NCBI GenBank assembly: GCA_015665455.1
Contig: JADFAD010000002.1
Location: 62,001 to 126,000 of the forward strand
Reading direction: 5' to 3'
Source: Oceanospirillaceae bacterium
GTDB lineage: Bacteria; Pseudomonadota; Gammaproteobacteria; Pseudomonadales; Litoribrevibacteraceae
Length of the DNA stretch: 64,000 bases
Shown: one piece after another, positions 29,016 to 38,586 of the stretch
Layout of the letters: every line of letters begins with the position of its first letter
How positions within the stretch are numbered: the first letter of the stretch is position 1
Position numbers and translations under genes: made by a program
The notes under the pieces: model-generated
What the model was told of the DNA's origin: nothing
Seen by the model: only the letters and a program-made list of their open reading frames with translations
The model's database searches: none

Positions 29016-32000
29016 TTAAAGTACTTTAAGGGTTAATACCGTTTCACCCTCTTGCACATACTGGCCGTCCAAGTTCCGACAATGAACTACTTCATATTCC
29101 GCTTCCATCCTATGGTTTTTGAAAAAATGCTCTAATTTAATGGGCATGAACATCTTCATCACTTCGAGAAGTAATAATGTTTGATCCGGTGTAATGACAT
29201 CCCCTTTCTTAATAAAAGGATTACAATCCGGAGAAGGAGAAAAATACACGACGCCCGTAGAAGGGATACGCAATAACAGCTCCTGGCCGTCTTTCTCTAC
29301 GAAATCCGGTGCCGTCGACCCCTTTTGAATCGGTAATAACTCTTGTTTGCTCTGCTTAGCCCATTGGTCGACGTAAAGTGTGTTTACATCCCCTTCAACA
29401 AAGGCCTCTTCCGCCAATAGGACTTTCAACAACTCTTGATTGGTGTCCACACCACCGATAACCAGCCGCTCTAAAAACAGTTTCATTCGGTCTATGGCTT
29501 CAGCGCGATTTGTTCCGTGAACCACCACTTGAGCAACTAAACTGTCGTAAAAAGGAGTAACCTCACGACCGGATTCAGCCAACGTCAAAACCTGCACCCA
29601 AGGCTCTTCAGGAATAAAGACATCATCAAAGCGTCCCGTTGCTGGAATGACTTTGAGCGCACCTGACGTTCGATTTAAAGAAACGGTTTCTGCATTGATA
29701 CGAACTTCAATTGCATGACCCGATTGATCAATGCGTTTAGGCAATGCATCAATGCTTAAGCCCTCTGCAATTCTCAACTGCTGTTCCACCAGATCAATAC
29801 CGGATGTCATCTCAGTGACCAAATGCTCCACTTGTAAACGGGTGTTCATCTCCATGAAATAGAAACAATCTCGGTTCAAGTCATACAAAAACTCGACCGT
29901 CCCAGCACCCACGTAATCAATACCATCCGACAACTGTTCAGACCACTCTGATAGTTGCTCAACTTGATCATCAGTAAGTACATACTCACCGGACTCTTCA
30001 ATGATTTTTTGGCGATTCCGCTGCAAAGAACAGTCGCGAATACCGGCCATTCTAAAATGACCGTATCGATCTCTAAGTATCTGTACTTCAATATGACGCA
30101 CATGCTCTACGAGCCGTTCGATGTACAAATCTGCACTGCCAAAGGCACTTTTTGCTTCCTGTCCGACACGTAAGAACGTCTCATCCAACTGGGATAGCTC
30201 CGAAACAATACCAATGCCTTTACCACCGCCGCCGTGACTGGCTTTGATCAAGATTGGAAGCCCAATACGTTCAACTAAAGCACGCGCCTGATTTAAGCTC
30301 GACACAACCCCGTGACTGCCAGGCACCACAGGGACGTTCGCTTTATTGGCCGTTTCAATGGCTTGAGCTTTATCCCCCATGAGAGCAATACTTTTATGAT
30401 CAGGCCCTATAAAATTAATGTTGTGCGCTAAACACTGTTCCGCAAATTCTGCGTTTTCTGATAGAAAACCAATCCCCGGATGCAATGCATCAACGCCTTC
30501 CAGCTCAGCAACACGCAACACCGAACCGGAATTTAAATAGCTTTCTTCCGCTGTTTGACCACCCAAACAGACAAGCCGATCACCACTGAGCAAACAATCC
30601 ACCACACGAGAATGCATATCAGGGTCCGATTGAACTAACACAACATGCTTACCCAACTTATGAGCCGCGTTGATTAATCGCTCTGCAGTACATCCACGCG
30701 AGTGAATCAAAACTTGAGAAATAGGTCTATATACCTTATCCAACACATCGGAATAGGCATTCTTTGCGTCTAAACTCTTACGCTTCATTAACCAATGCGC
30801 CAGCACATCATTCAACGTGGTGGTCGCAACCGGTAATCCTGGGTCAATCTCTCTCAGCTTCGAATCCAACCCGGGGATGAAAGGATGCCGAATCAATCCC
30901 TGCATGGATGATAACGACGCTAATTCAGACGATGAATTAACCTCAGACGCATCCATCACCAGATAATTCGAAAGGCTCACTTGCAATGGCAAGTGCTCAG
31001 GCACAACCACTTGGCCCGCAAAAGGCAAGTTCGTGCCTGAAAGATAATAACTTTCCACATCCGGGTGAGTCACCAAGCTCGCTTGAGCGCCGCCCGTACA
31101 ATCCCCAAAACCTATAATCATTATCTGACCACCGGCATCAACAAAGCGACTGATCGCTTCATTCACAACGGCCATTGAAAATAAGGCTGAACCACCTTCT
31201 TTCGTCTGCATTCCACCGGATGAAATCAATCCCACGACCGGCAAACCGTCTCTTTGTGCCCGATCCAATAGCCGACACAGTTTCTCTGCCGATGCCATAT
31301 CAAACGCACCGGCCTGAAAAGAAACGTTACTGATAAATGCTGCGACCTTGCGTTGCTCGCTGTTAGGCATGTCTAACACATCGGCGTCATCATGCCCTGT
31401 GACATTTAAAACCTGTTCAGACAAAACACCTTCACCGGTAGTCAAGCCGCAAGCATGAATATTACTCGTCACGGCTTGCTCAATTCTTTCACTGAAACCA
31501 GGAAATTGTTTTGCATTAGAGGACATCAAAAGCGAATCAAAGGTCGTCCATTGAGAAAAGAGCAACGAAACCCACTGATCCGAAGATACTAAGCGTTGTC
31601 GTTTCGTTTCATTCAGAACTTGCTGAACCCTGATATTTCGAGACGCTTGGGATACGCGATACCAAAAGTCTTTTTGACGACCAATAACCGTCGGCTGGAA
31701 TGCGCCATCAAAAGGAATACCTCGAACCTGTTTTTGATATACACGCACCAGTAATGTACTCACAAAATACCCAGCAACCACCAAAAGGCTTTGCTCGATT
31801 CTTGGGTGTTGTCGTTGCTTCCATTCGTTGATTCGGGTGATTTCAGATAAGACTAATTGTTTTTCATTCAGGTAATTTAACCAGTGTAAAAAGCGTTGTG
31901 CTCTTTCACGGTCGACACCTAGCTTAACCGCCTCAGTAATTGATTGTTTTAAAAGTCGATTAACCGTTTGCGTTGAAAGCGATAAATGCAATGAATATTC

Positions 32001-33548
32001 CCAAGCAACGGCACAAATATCTTTCAATACCGACTCGTAGCAAGAATCCAATAATACAAACTGCTCTAGATGATGCTCCAACAAATCCCTCAATTCCGGC
32101 ATCATTAATAAATCCTTGATGTCATACTGAGGTTTAGACTTCACACCGTTGATTTCTGATTTTGATGAACGGCTTCCTTGAGAATTGTCCAAATTCAAAT
32201 TATCAGACCCTAACCAATGAGCCTTCAATGCAGTAACACAGTTCGCCAAGTCAGACTGCCATTGATGATAAAGATACAAAGCCAACTCAAGTGACAACGA
32301 CTCATACAACGCATAAGGACTGCCTTGTGGCAGTTGACCGATTCGCCCTCCAAACAATGCCGTTTCGCCGTCCTCCGCCGACTCGCATTTCTGATGATGC
32401 AATCGAGCTTGCATCAGCAACCAAAGCCGTTGAATTCGTTTCTCATACCGAACAGGATGGCTGCTTTGTAGCCATTGATCCAACACCGAAGGCACCGGTT
32501 TACGAGACGACTTTCCCGCTGTGCTGTCCTTCTTAAGAGAGACCGTCTGAGAAGATTCGTTCTTAAGTGAATCAAGCTTTAACGCCATAAGTGCTTGAGA
32601 GGTTCCATTCTCTCTATCACCGGATTCGCTAATGCCTTCAGTGAACACTAAACGACGCCTTAATGACGTAGCTCTGAGCGCACGAATGTCATTACCTTGC
32701 GCGGTTTTCGCTTGCAATAATTTTAAGGATTTACCAAGTGCAATTTTCAAACGGTCACTGAATTCATTGCTGCCCAATGGGCTAAAATCAATGACACCAT
32801 CGATCGTTCCGTCTTGTTGCAATTCAACCGCACTGATACCAATTAACCGAGCACATTGCTGCCAACTTAATTTTTCTCTGCGCGCAATGGCGGCCAACCC
32901 TTGAGGCTGAATCGTGCTGAAAACACCGTCTCTCACAGACAACAACAGATTCGTAGACGCCAGAGGTATTGCTCCGCCGGAATACCCTTTACCAAAAATT
33001 ACGCCGATTGATGGTACATCCAACGCACAAAAACGACTGATCAAACTGGAGATACTGTGCGCCTGCAAGTTCGCGTTGGCCTCTGCACCCGCATTCGCAC
33101 CCGGTGTATCAATAAAAGTAATAACAGGTAAGCGCATGGCAGATACGTCATTTAGCCACGATTCGACTTTACGATGATGGCTTGGCATCCAAACGCCATT
33201 TCTAACGGCTCTGTTTTGTGCAACCACTGCAACTTCAAATGACTCCCCTAAGGATTCATCAGAGAAACTGAGCTCAATTCGAGCTAAAAATAAGGGACCT
33301 TGGTCATAATCGATTGAAATCCGGTCTGCAATTCTATGAATTAAAGTCACTGCAGATGAACGGTTCATATCATCGACAGGTTGCAGCACATCACGACCAT
33401 AAGCTTGATGCGTTTTTGCCTGAATTTCGGCAACGTGCTCTGTTATTTCAAGCGTCGACATAAACGGAGGTGACAATAAACACGTCTTAGTCTCTTCTTC
33501 CCGGGGCGTACTCGCCTCGGCGGTATTTTTAATATCCATTTCCAACAT
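29016..33548 (-). CDS. Single-chain acetyl-CoA carboxylase (CT-alpha, CT-beta, BC, BCCP)
   Basis: The 1510-residue protein carries all parts of acetyl-CoA carboxylase. Residues about 35-280 resemble AccA (TFIDTPGANAGAEANANLQ, GKGYSGGAIPLA). Residues about 285-685 are a helical linker with no match I recognise. Residues about 690-920 resemble AccD (LISSGGMQTKEGGSALFSM, FGDCTGGAQAS) but lack the AccD zinc ribbon. Residues about 940-1385 are biotin carboxylase (HGGGGKGIGIV at 1105-1115, EMNTRLQVEH at 1233-1242). Residues about 1425-1510 are a biotin carrier with EVMKM, biotinyl Lys1465. Eukaryotic ACC has the order BC-BCCP-CT; here transferase comes first and alpha precedes beta. It should make malonyl-CoA for the neighbouring fab genes. 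Propionyl-CoA carboxylation is an alternative not excluded by sequence. Confidence 0.88.
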   Translation of the reverse strand: MLEMDIKNTAEASTPREEETKTCLLSPPFMSTLEITEHVAEIQAKTHQAYGRDVLQPVDDMNRSSAVTLIHRIADRISIDYDQGPLFLARIELSFSDESLGESFEVAVVAQNRAVRNGVWMPSHHRKVESWLNDVSAMRLPVITFIDTPGANAGAEANANLQAHSISSLISRFCALDVPSIGVIFGKGYSGGAIPLASTNLLLSVRDGVFSTIQPQGLAAIARREKLSWQQCARLIGISAVELQQDGTIDGVIDFSPLGSNEFSDRLKIALGKSLKLLQAKTAQGNDIRALRATSLRRRLVFTEGISESGDRENGTSQALMALKLDSLKNESSQTVSLKKDSTAGKSSRKPVPSVLDQWLQSSHPVRYEKRIQRLWLLMQARLHHQKCESAEDGETALFGGRIGQLPQGSPYALYESLSLELALYLYHQWQSDLANCVTALKAHWLGSDNLNLDNSQGSRSSKSEINGVKSKPQYDIKDLLMMPELRDLLEHHLEQFVLLDSCYESVLKDICAVAWEYSLHLSLSTQTVNRLLKQSITEAVKLGVDRERAQRFLHWLNYLNEKQLVLSEITRINEWKQRQHPRIEQSLLVVAGYFVSTLLVRVYQKQVRGIPFDGAFQPTVIGRQKDFWYRVSQASRNIRVQQVLNETKRQRLVSSDQWVSLLFSQWTTFDSLLMSSNAKQFPGFSERIEQAVTSNIHACGLTTGEGVLSEQVLNVTGHDDADVLDMPNSEQRKVAAFISNVSFQAGAFDMASAEKLCRLLDRAQRDGLPVVGLISSGGMQTKEGGSALFSMAVVNEAISRFVDAGGQIMIIGFGDCTGGAQASLVTHPDVESYYLSGTNLPFAGQVVVPEHLPLQVSLSNYLVMDASEVNSSSELASLSSMQGLIRHPFIPGLDSKLREIDPGLPVATTTLNDVLAHWLMKRKSLDAKNAYSDVLDKVYRPISQVLIHSRGCTAERLINAAHKLGKHVVLVQSDPDMHSRVVDCLLSGDRLVCLGGQTAEESYLNSGSVLRVAELEGVDALHPGIGFLSENAEFAEQCLAHNINFIGPDHKSIALMGDKAQAIETANKANVPVVPGSHGVVSSLNQARALVERIGLPILIKASHGGGGKGIGIVSELSQLDETFLRVGQEAKSAFGSADLYIERLVEHVRHIEVQILRDRYGHFRMAGIRDCSLQRNRQKIIEESGEYVLTDDQVEQLSEWSEQLSDGIDYVGAGTVEFLYDLNRDCFYFMEMNTRLQVEHLVTEMTSGIDLVEQQLRIAEGLSIDALPKRIDQSGHAIEVRINAETVSLNRTSGALKVIPATGRFDDVFIPEEPWVQVLTLAESGREVTPFYDSLVAQVVVHGTNRAEAIDRMKLFLERLVIGGVDTNQELLKVLLAEEAFVEGDVNTLYVDQWAKQSKQELLPIQKGSTAPDFVEKDGQELLLRIPSTGVVYFSPSPDCNPFIKKGDVITPDQTLLLLEVMKMFMPIKLEHFFKNHRMEAEYEVVHCRNLDGQYVQEGETVLTLKVL

Positions 33549-33686
33549 AAATTACCCATGTTTTCAGCAAGCATGACCACTGATAATCTCTTGAGAATGA
33601 ACCCAATAACTTGATCAATGCTTCGAATTTAACGAAATGAAAGCGCTAAACGGAACGATTAAACAAACATACTTAGAGCGTCACGA

Positions 33687-34943
33687 TCACAAGTCCACTT
33701 TCACTGCTTGTTGGTAATCAACAGAAGACCAACCAAAACCAAACAGTTTTAGAAAGTCTTCTTGATAACTTTCAACGTCTGTTATTTGGTGTACGTTTTC
33801 GGTGGTGACTTCATTCCACAAGTGCGCAACGGCGTCTTGAACTTGTGGTCTCATTTCCAATTCATCCAATCGAAAACGATAAGACTTATCTTTCTGACAG
33901 ACGTCCTGCGTTGCTGGATACAACCCAGTTTGAAACAGGCGAATAATTTGCTCTATACAACCTTCGTGCAAACCTTGCGTCTTCATCACTCGATACAATA
34001 CGGATATGTACAAAGGCAAAGAGGGAATCGCAGCACTGGACTGAGTCACAATGGCCTTGAGCACCGCCACCGAAGCAGGTTCAGCGCTCGCCTGTAACTC
34101 TGACTCCGAACCAAGAAGCCGGTTAATCTGTCCGCAGTAATGTTCTACGTCTTCTTTCGCTGCACCTAGCGTAGCCGCCCCATAAATGGCTTTGGTCATG
34201 TCACCACCTAAGTAACTAAATGCTACGGTTTGCACTTTAGGATCTAACACACCCGCCTCGTTAAGCGCCTTCATCCACAGATACCAATCTTCGCCACCCA
34301 TCACGGTGACGGTGTCTTCTATTTCTTGGTCAGACGCAGGCTCAAGTGAGAAGTCCACCAACGAGCCTGTTTTCGTATCAATGGTTTGTCCTGAAAATGC
34401 ATTACCTATGGGTTTAATGGAAGAGGAATAACTAATGGCTTCGCCATTGGATGAAAGGCGAGTTCGACGAGGTGCTGCCAAGCTATAAACCACCAAATCA
34501 ACGGTTCCCATCTCTGCTTTGATGGTATCAATGGTTTGCTGTTTTACTTCTTCTGAAAACGCATCACCAGAAATAGAACCCGCAAAAAGGCCCTCTTCTT
34601 TTGATAAGTGTTCAACGTAATGATTGTTGTACCAGCCCGCACTGGCCGGCTTATTCGCGCGCGGCGGCTTTTCCAATGACACTGATAATGTGTTGGCCTT
34701 ATAGCCCAACGCACAAGTGATCCGAGAAGCAAGACCGTACCCTGCAGAACCACCCACGATCAATACGCGCTTCGGTGTATTAGACAACGATTCCACTGGT
34801 AAGTTTTCCACTGAAAAAGCAGCGTTCACAGTCTCCGCTTGTTCTCTTACGTGCGCTTCACAACCCGTTGGGTGCGCCGTAGTGCATAAAAAACCACGAA
34901 CCTTTGGCTGAACAACGATCGCGTTTGATTCTATATGACTCAT
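33687..34943 (-). CDS. fabV: FabV-type enoyl-ACP reductase
   Basis: This 418-residue enzyme is of the FabV/trans-2-enoyl-CoA reductase family: VQPKVRGFLCTTAHPTGCEA at the N-terminus, NADH-site GGSAGYGLASR, and the active-site pair Tyr-X8-Lys within IYGAATLGAAKEDV. It reduces the enoyl-ACP double bond in the last step of each elongation round; FabV enzymes are naturally triclosan-resistant. Its ATG overlaps the fabB stop by 4 bp (ATGA), so it is translationally coupled. Full length. Confidence 0.93.
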   Translation of the reverse strand: MSHIESNAIVVQPKVRGFLCTTAHPTGCEAHVREQAETVNAAFSVENLPVESLSNTPKRVLIVGGSAGYGLASRITCALGYKANTLSVSLEKPPRANKPASAGWYNNHYVEHLSKEEGLFAGSISGDAFSEEVKQQTIDTIKAEMGTVDLVVYSLAAPRRTRLSSNGEAISYSSSIKPIGNAFSGQTIDTKTGSLVDFSLEPASDQEIEDTVTVMGGEDWYLWMKALNEAGVLDPKVQTVAFSYLGGDMTKAIYGAATLGAAKEDVEHYCGQINRLLGSESELQASAEPASVAVLKAIVTQSSAAIPSLPLYISVLYRVMKTQGLHEGCIEQIIRLFQTGLYPATQDVCQKDKSYRFRLDELEMRPQVQDAVAHLWNEVTTENVHQITDVESYQEDFLKLFGFGWSSVDYQQAVKVDL

Positions 34944-36178
34944 GCGACCTCCCGAGCCGTTTGATCATCAATGTACCGATCAAAGACCAAGGTTGCGTTC
35001 GTCCCACCAAACCCAAAACTATTCGACATAACACGATTCAAATTCGCAGCCTGTGTTTGAATACAGAGAGGGTAATCCCTCACCTGATCATCCACTTCGT
35101 CCAAATTATGACTGCCTACAACGTACCCATCTCGCATCATCAATAAACAATGAATTGCTTCATGCACACCCGCTGCGCCAATAGCATGACCGCCCAATGC
35201 TTTTGTCGACGATACCGGAGGTGATTGATCACCAAATACCGTCTGAATGGCAGCCAGTTCCTTCACATCCCCAATACGAGTACTGGTGCCATGTGCATTG
35301 ATGTAATCAATTTCTTGAGCATCCTCTCCCATCGCCAATTTCATACATCGCGCAGCACCTTCACCTGAGGGTTGTACCATATCATCACCGTCACTGGTGG
35401 CACCGAACCCAGTCAGTTCGGCTAAGATATTGGCACCACGAGCAAGGGCGTGTTCCAACTCTTCCAACACCAGAAGCCCAGCACCACCGGAAATAACAAA
35501 CCCATCACGCGCTTGATCATAAGGGCGAGAAGCTTCGCTCGGCGTGTCATTATAGTCTGTGGATAATGCCCCCATGGCATCAAACTGAATCGCCATGGTC
35601 CAATGAATATCATCACTGCCACCAGCAAACATCACATCCTGTTTGCCTAATAAAATCTGCTCGTACGCTGCGCCAATGGCATGAGAGCTGGTTGCACACG
35701 CAGAGGTAACGGCATAGCTAACGCCTCGAATACCAAACGCCGTGCTTAAACATGCCACAGTTGAGCTGTGCATACCTCGCGTCACTCGATATGGCCCTAC
35801 ACGGCGAATGCCTTTGCTTTGCATCACTTCCACAGAGTCGACAATTTCATCCGTCGCCCCGCCACCTGAACCAATAATCAAACCGACGCGATCATTACTT
35901 ATTTCATCTCGACTTAAGCCACTATTAATGATCGCTTGCTCCATGGCATGATAACCATAAGCGCCGCCTCGACCCATAAATCGAGACACGCGTTTTGGAA
36001 CCAGCGACGTTTCATCAAAATCAATCAAGCCACTGATGTGTGAACGCATCCCAATTTCTTGAAAGGATTCGTTGATACCAATCCCGCTTTGTCCTTGGCG
36101 TAAAGATTGGCTCACATCGTCCAAGGTATTCCCTAGACTGGATACAATACCTGCACCTGTCACAACTACTCTTTTCAT
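34940..36178 (-). CDS. fabB: Beta-ketoacyl-ACP synthase I
   Basis: The 412-residue condensing enzyme shows the Cys-His-His triad: Cys in TSACATSSHAIG, His in NAHGTSTRIGD and His in TKALGGHAIGAAG. The start MKRVVVTGAGIVSSLGN and overall length fit FabB. Paired with fabA it supports unsaturated fatty-acid synthesis by elongating the cis-3 intermediate. It lies 41 bp after fabA and overlaps fabV. The GGH in place of the usual TGH near the second His is a small deviation. Confidence 0.92.
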   Translation of the reverse strand: MKRVVVTGAGIVSSLGNTLDDVSQSLRQGQSGIGINESFQEIGMRSHISGLIDFDETSLVPKRVSRFMGRGGAYGYHAMEQAIINSGLSRDEISNDRVGLIIGSGGGATDEIVDSVEVMQSKGIRRVGPYRVTRGMHSSTVACLSTAFGIRGVSYAVTSACATSSHAIGAAYEQILLGKQDVMFAGGSDDIHWTMAIQFDAMGALSTDYNDTPSEASRPYDQARDGFVISGGAGLLVLEELEHALARGANILAELTGFGATSDGDDMVQPSGEGAARCMKLAMGEDAQEIDYINAHGTSTRIGDVKELAAIQTVFGDQSPPVSSTKALGGHAIGAAGVHEAIHCLLMMRDGYVVGSHNLDEVDDQVRDYPLCIQTQAANLNRVMSNSFGFGGTNATLVFDRYIDDQTAREVA

Positions 36179-36219
36179 ATAAATACCTGTTATTTTAAAT
36201 CCATTTATAGAAAAGCGGC

Positions 36220-36708
36220 TTAGATCAAGGCAGCTTTCAAGTTACGGGCGCTGTAAATTTCCACGCCATCGGCATAAACAAAGCCGTCTGCAATCGCCAG
36301 CGTCATTCCACGCTTAATGATTCGTTTGATGTGGACATGAAATCGTACCTTTTCGGTGGTCGGTAAAATCTCACCACAAAATTTCACATCGCTAACGCCT
36401 AAAGCACGGCACTTGCCGACGTGTCCTTGAGAAGCAAGAAAAACCCCCATGGTTTGCCACAACGCATCAATCCCCAAACAACCAGGCATAATAGGATCCC
36501 CAGGAAAGTGACACTTGAAAAACCAAAGGTCGGGATGAATATCAAATTCAGCGATTACTTCACCACGATCATAAAGACCGCCTTCTTCTGTGAGCGAAAC
36601 AACGCGATCCAATAATTGCATTTCACCCTGCGGTAATTGCATTTCCAACTCATCGATTATTGGAACCGATGCCGATAACTGCTCTTTTGTGAAACTTGCC
36701 TGTAACAT
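36220..36708 (-). CDS. fabA: 3-hydroxydecanoyl-ACP dehydratase/isomerase
   Basis: This 162-residue hot-dog fold dehydratase has catalytic His in FFKCHFPGDPIMPGCLGID, with the Asp of GCLGIDALWQ completing the dyad. FabA dehydrates 3-hydroxydecanoyl-ACP and isomerises the product, the branch point for unsaturated fatty acids. The chain is about ten residues shorter than E. coli FabA at the N-terminus but keeps all core motifs. GGAGG stands 9 nt before the ATG. First gene of the leftward cluster, with a 200-bp divergent promoter region shared with the acyltransferase gene. Confidence 0.93.
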   Translation of the reverse strand: MLQASFTKEQLSASVPIIDELEMQLPQGEMQLLDRVVSLTEEGGLYDRGEVIAEFDIHPDLWFFKCHFPGDPIMPGCLGIDALWQTMGVFLASQGHVGKCRALGVSDVKFCGEILPTTEKVRFHVHIKRIIKRGMTLAIADGFVYADGVEIYSARNLKAALI

Positions 36709-36908
36709 CTGTTTTTGCCTCCATTCAGCAAAAGCCCATATGGTTGATGTTGGCTACTTTAACGATCCCTTAACTCCGTTGCTTGACACATGGACTCAAC
36801 CATTTGACATCTCGAACCAACCTTCAGGACAAGCATATTCAATCCTTTCATAGACTTTTATCATTCAGGAAATCAAAAACGTAACGTAATAAATAAGTAG
36901 AAAACCCT

Positions 36909-37946
36909 ATGAATATGGTCGCAAATTCAACCAAAGAAACGGCTCTCGCAGACAGTTCAGCACAAGCGTCACCTCAGCTACAATCATTGCTTGAGCAACT
37001 TATGCACCTTTCCACAACTCAAAAAGGTGCGTCTGATGTAACTGCCTTCATGACATTCTTAGGGCATTGGATTAGCCGTCGGTTTGAGAGCATAGACATT
37101 CAAGGCCTAGAGCACGTATCCAATGATCGATCACACTTATTCATTAGCAATCACAGAGACATACTCTTGGATGTCGTTTTGATTAATCATGCGTTATTGA
37201 ATAAAGGAAAAGGCGCTGCACGCGCAATCATTGGCAGCAACTTGATGGAAGATTCCGCCATGTCATCACTCATGTCGTTAGCAGGATGCATTGTTGTGCC
37301 TAGAGGAGAAATGCCACTTAAACAGAAGTTTCTAGCGTTAAAAGATCTCAGCAACACTCTGTGTGATGCTCAGAAAAGTAGCCACCTCTGGATAGCCCAA
37401 CGAGAAGGAAGAACTAAAGACGGCATCGATCAGACCAACCCTGCCATCTTAAAAATGCTCTCGCTGGCCCGCAAAAAAGAGCAACCGTTACGCGACTTTC
37501 TCAATGAAAAAAACATCACCCCCGTTGCAATTTCCTATGAATGGGACCCAAGCGATACCCATAAAGCCCTGGAAAACCACTTCCGCGCTATTGCAGGCCC
37601 AGAAGGAGACATACCAAGAACGGATGGCATCAAACATTTAATAGACAGTTTAGAATCTTGCGCTGGTCGCGTGACAGTACGCTTTGGAAAGCCCCTAGAG
37701 GCAAAAGAAAATAATGAAATTGCCAGCTTACGCCAACAGATGGATCAATTCCTCCTCGAAAAATATCGTCTGTATTCAAGCCATCAAGCCGCTGCACGCA
37801 AACAAGCAGGCGAAATAATGCCTCCCCACCTTCTGTATGCATTTACTCAATTACAGAGACGCTGCAAATCCCTGCCTAAACCAGCCCAAGAGCAACTGTT
37901 TAATATTTACAGCAACAGCTTTCATCACTATTCAAATAGTCGTTAG
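36909..37946 (+). CDS. PlsC/PlsB-like glycerolipid acyltransferase
   Basis: The 345-residue protein belongs to the glycerol-phosphate acyltransferase superfamily. The catalytic block is LFISNHRDILLDVVL and the glycine/glutamate block is IAQREGRTKDG. The spacing reads H-R-D-I-L-L-D rather than the standard His-X4-Asp, a variant I associate with a subgroup annotated 1-acyl-glycerol-3-phosphate acyltransferase. It is transcribed divergently from fabA, so it probably uses the acyl products of that cluster to make phospholipid or another ester. No membrane helix is evident. Confidence 0.8.
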   Translation: MNMVANSTKETALADSSAQASPQLQSLLEQLMHLSTTQKGASDVTAFMTFLGHWISRRFESIDIQGLEHVSNDRSHLFISNHRDILLDVVLINHALLNKGKGAARAIIGSNLMEDSAMSSLMSLAGCIVVPRGEMPLKQKFLALKDLSNTLCDAQKSSHLWIAQREGRTKDGIDQTNPAILKMLSLARKKEQPLRDFLNEKNITPVAISYEWDPSDTHKALENHFRAIAGPEGDIPRTDGIKHLIDSLESCAGRVTVRFGKPLEAKENNEIASLRQQMDQFLLEKYRLYSSHQAAARKQAGEIMPPHLLYAFTQLQRRCKSLPKPAQEQLFNIYSNSFHHYSNSR

Positions 37947-38031
37947 ATTAAAAAGCGTCTAGATTTAGAATTATCCTAAATTCAAAGCAGTCATCGGCTT
38001 AACCCGAGAGCAATACGCTCCCAGAACAGAA

Positions 38032-38061
38032 AAGGCACTGAAGCGTTGGCTTCAGTGCCTT
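38032..38061. terminator. Perfect 13-bp hairpin after the acyltransferase gene
   Basis: AAGGCACTGAAGC, loop GTTG, GCTTCAGTGCCTT. Reading leftward it is followed by TTTTCTGTT, reading rightward by only two T, so it may stop leftward transcription best. Confidence 0.65.
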
Positions 38062-38080
38062 AGAATTCAGTAATTAATGG

Positions 38081-38360
38081 TCATCCGTGTCGTCGAAAAC
38101 AGATACAAACACCTCTATCCTTGTCCATCGCTTCCTGCCCTACGGTTTCAGCAGCTAGAGACTTCCAGTCCAAATCCCTGTGACAACACTCACCTGTAAT
38201 TTGCTTATCTAAATGCTTTACTCATAGACCCAACAGATAGGTCTAACAGCTGTTCTTACCAATAGCACATATCAGAGAAGTAGCAGCATAAAGCGTCGTG
38301 GTTAATTTGTTCTTTGCTGTTATGTGGAACAAAGACTTCGTATTGAGTAGTAAATTCCAT
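38081..38360 (-). pseudogene. Decayed small gene
   Basis: Leftward from ATG 38360 a frame reads MEFTTQYEVFVPHNSKEQIN and stops at 38256-38258. The same frame continues after the stop, and in the next frame a cysteine-rich segment follows (GECCHRDLDWKSLAAETVGQ, then EAMDKDRGVCICFRRHG) to TGA at 38081-38083. The codon pattern of the pieces looks protein-like, but one stop and one frameshift break them. I do not recognise the family. It could instead be chance. Confidence 0.35.
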
Positions 38361-38405
38361 AATAAATAACCCCTTGGGTATCGGTGTTTCAAAATTATTA
38401 GAAGA

Positions 38406-38417
38406 TAAGCGCTTATG
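38406..38417. repeat. 12-bp perfect palindrome
   Basis: ATAAGCGCTTAT lies in the gap between the decayed gene and the DUF3313 gene. It could be a dimeric operator; no regulator is assigned. Confidence 0.3.
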
Positions 38418-38534
38418 GCGATTAACTTCTTGTCAGGGTTATTACTTTATGGGATTAAGAAAGAACTTTCTTGACTACCAGTACCAAGCTTTTGACATCT
38501 GGTAACAGGTTGACCAAAAGGATAGGAATTATGG

Positions 38535-38578
38535 AAAAGCCATTGCCGTACCTGTTGAAAACACGGTAATGGCCTTTT
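38535..38578 (-). terminator. Terminator of the DUF3313 gene
   Basis: An imperfect stem of about 15 bp (AAAAGCCATTGCCGT with ACGGTAATGGCCTTTT) and 13-nt loop lies just past the leftward DUF3313 stop; the T run on the minus strand closes it. Confidence 0.7.
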
Positions 38579-38586
38579 AGATCTGA

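Noticed and set aside
36783-36809. Two TTGACA boxes in the fabA/acyltransferase divergent region as sigma-70 promoters
   Set aside because: No acceptable -10 hexamer at 16-18 bp from either, so I cannot place a promoter; no FabR- or DesT-type palindrome was found either.
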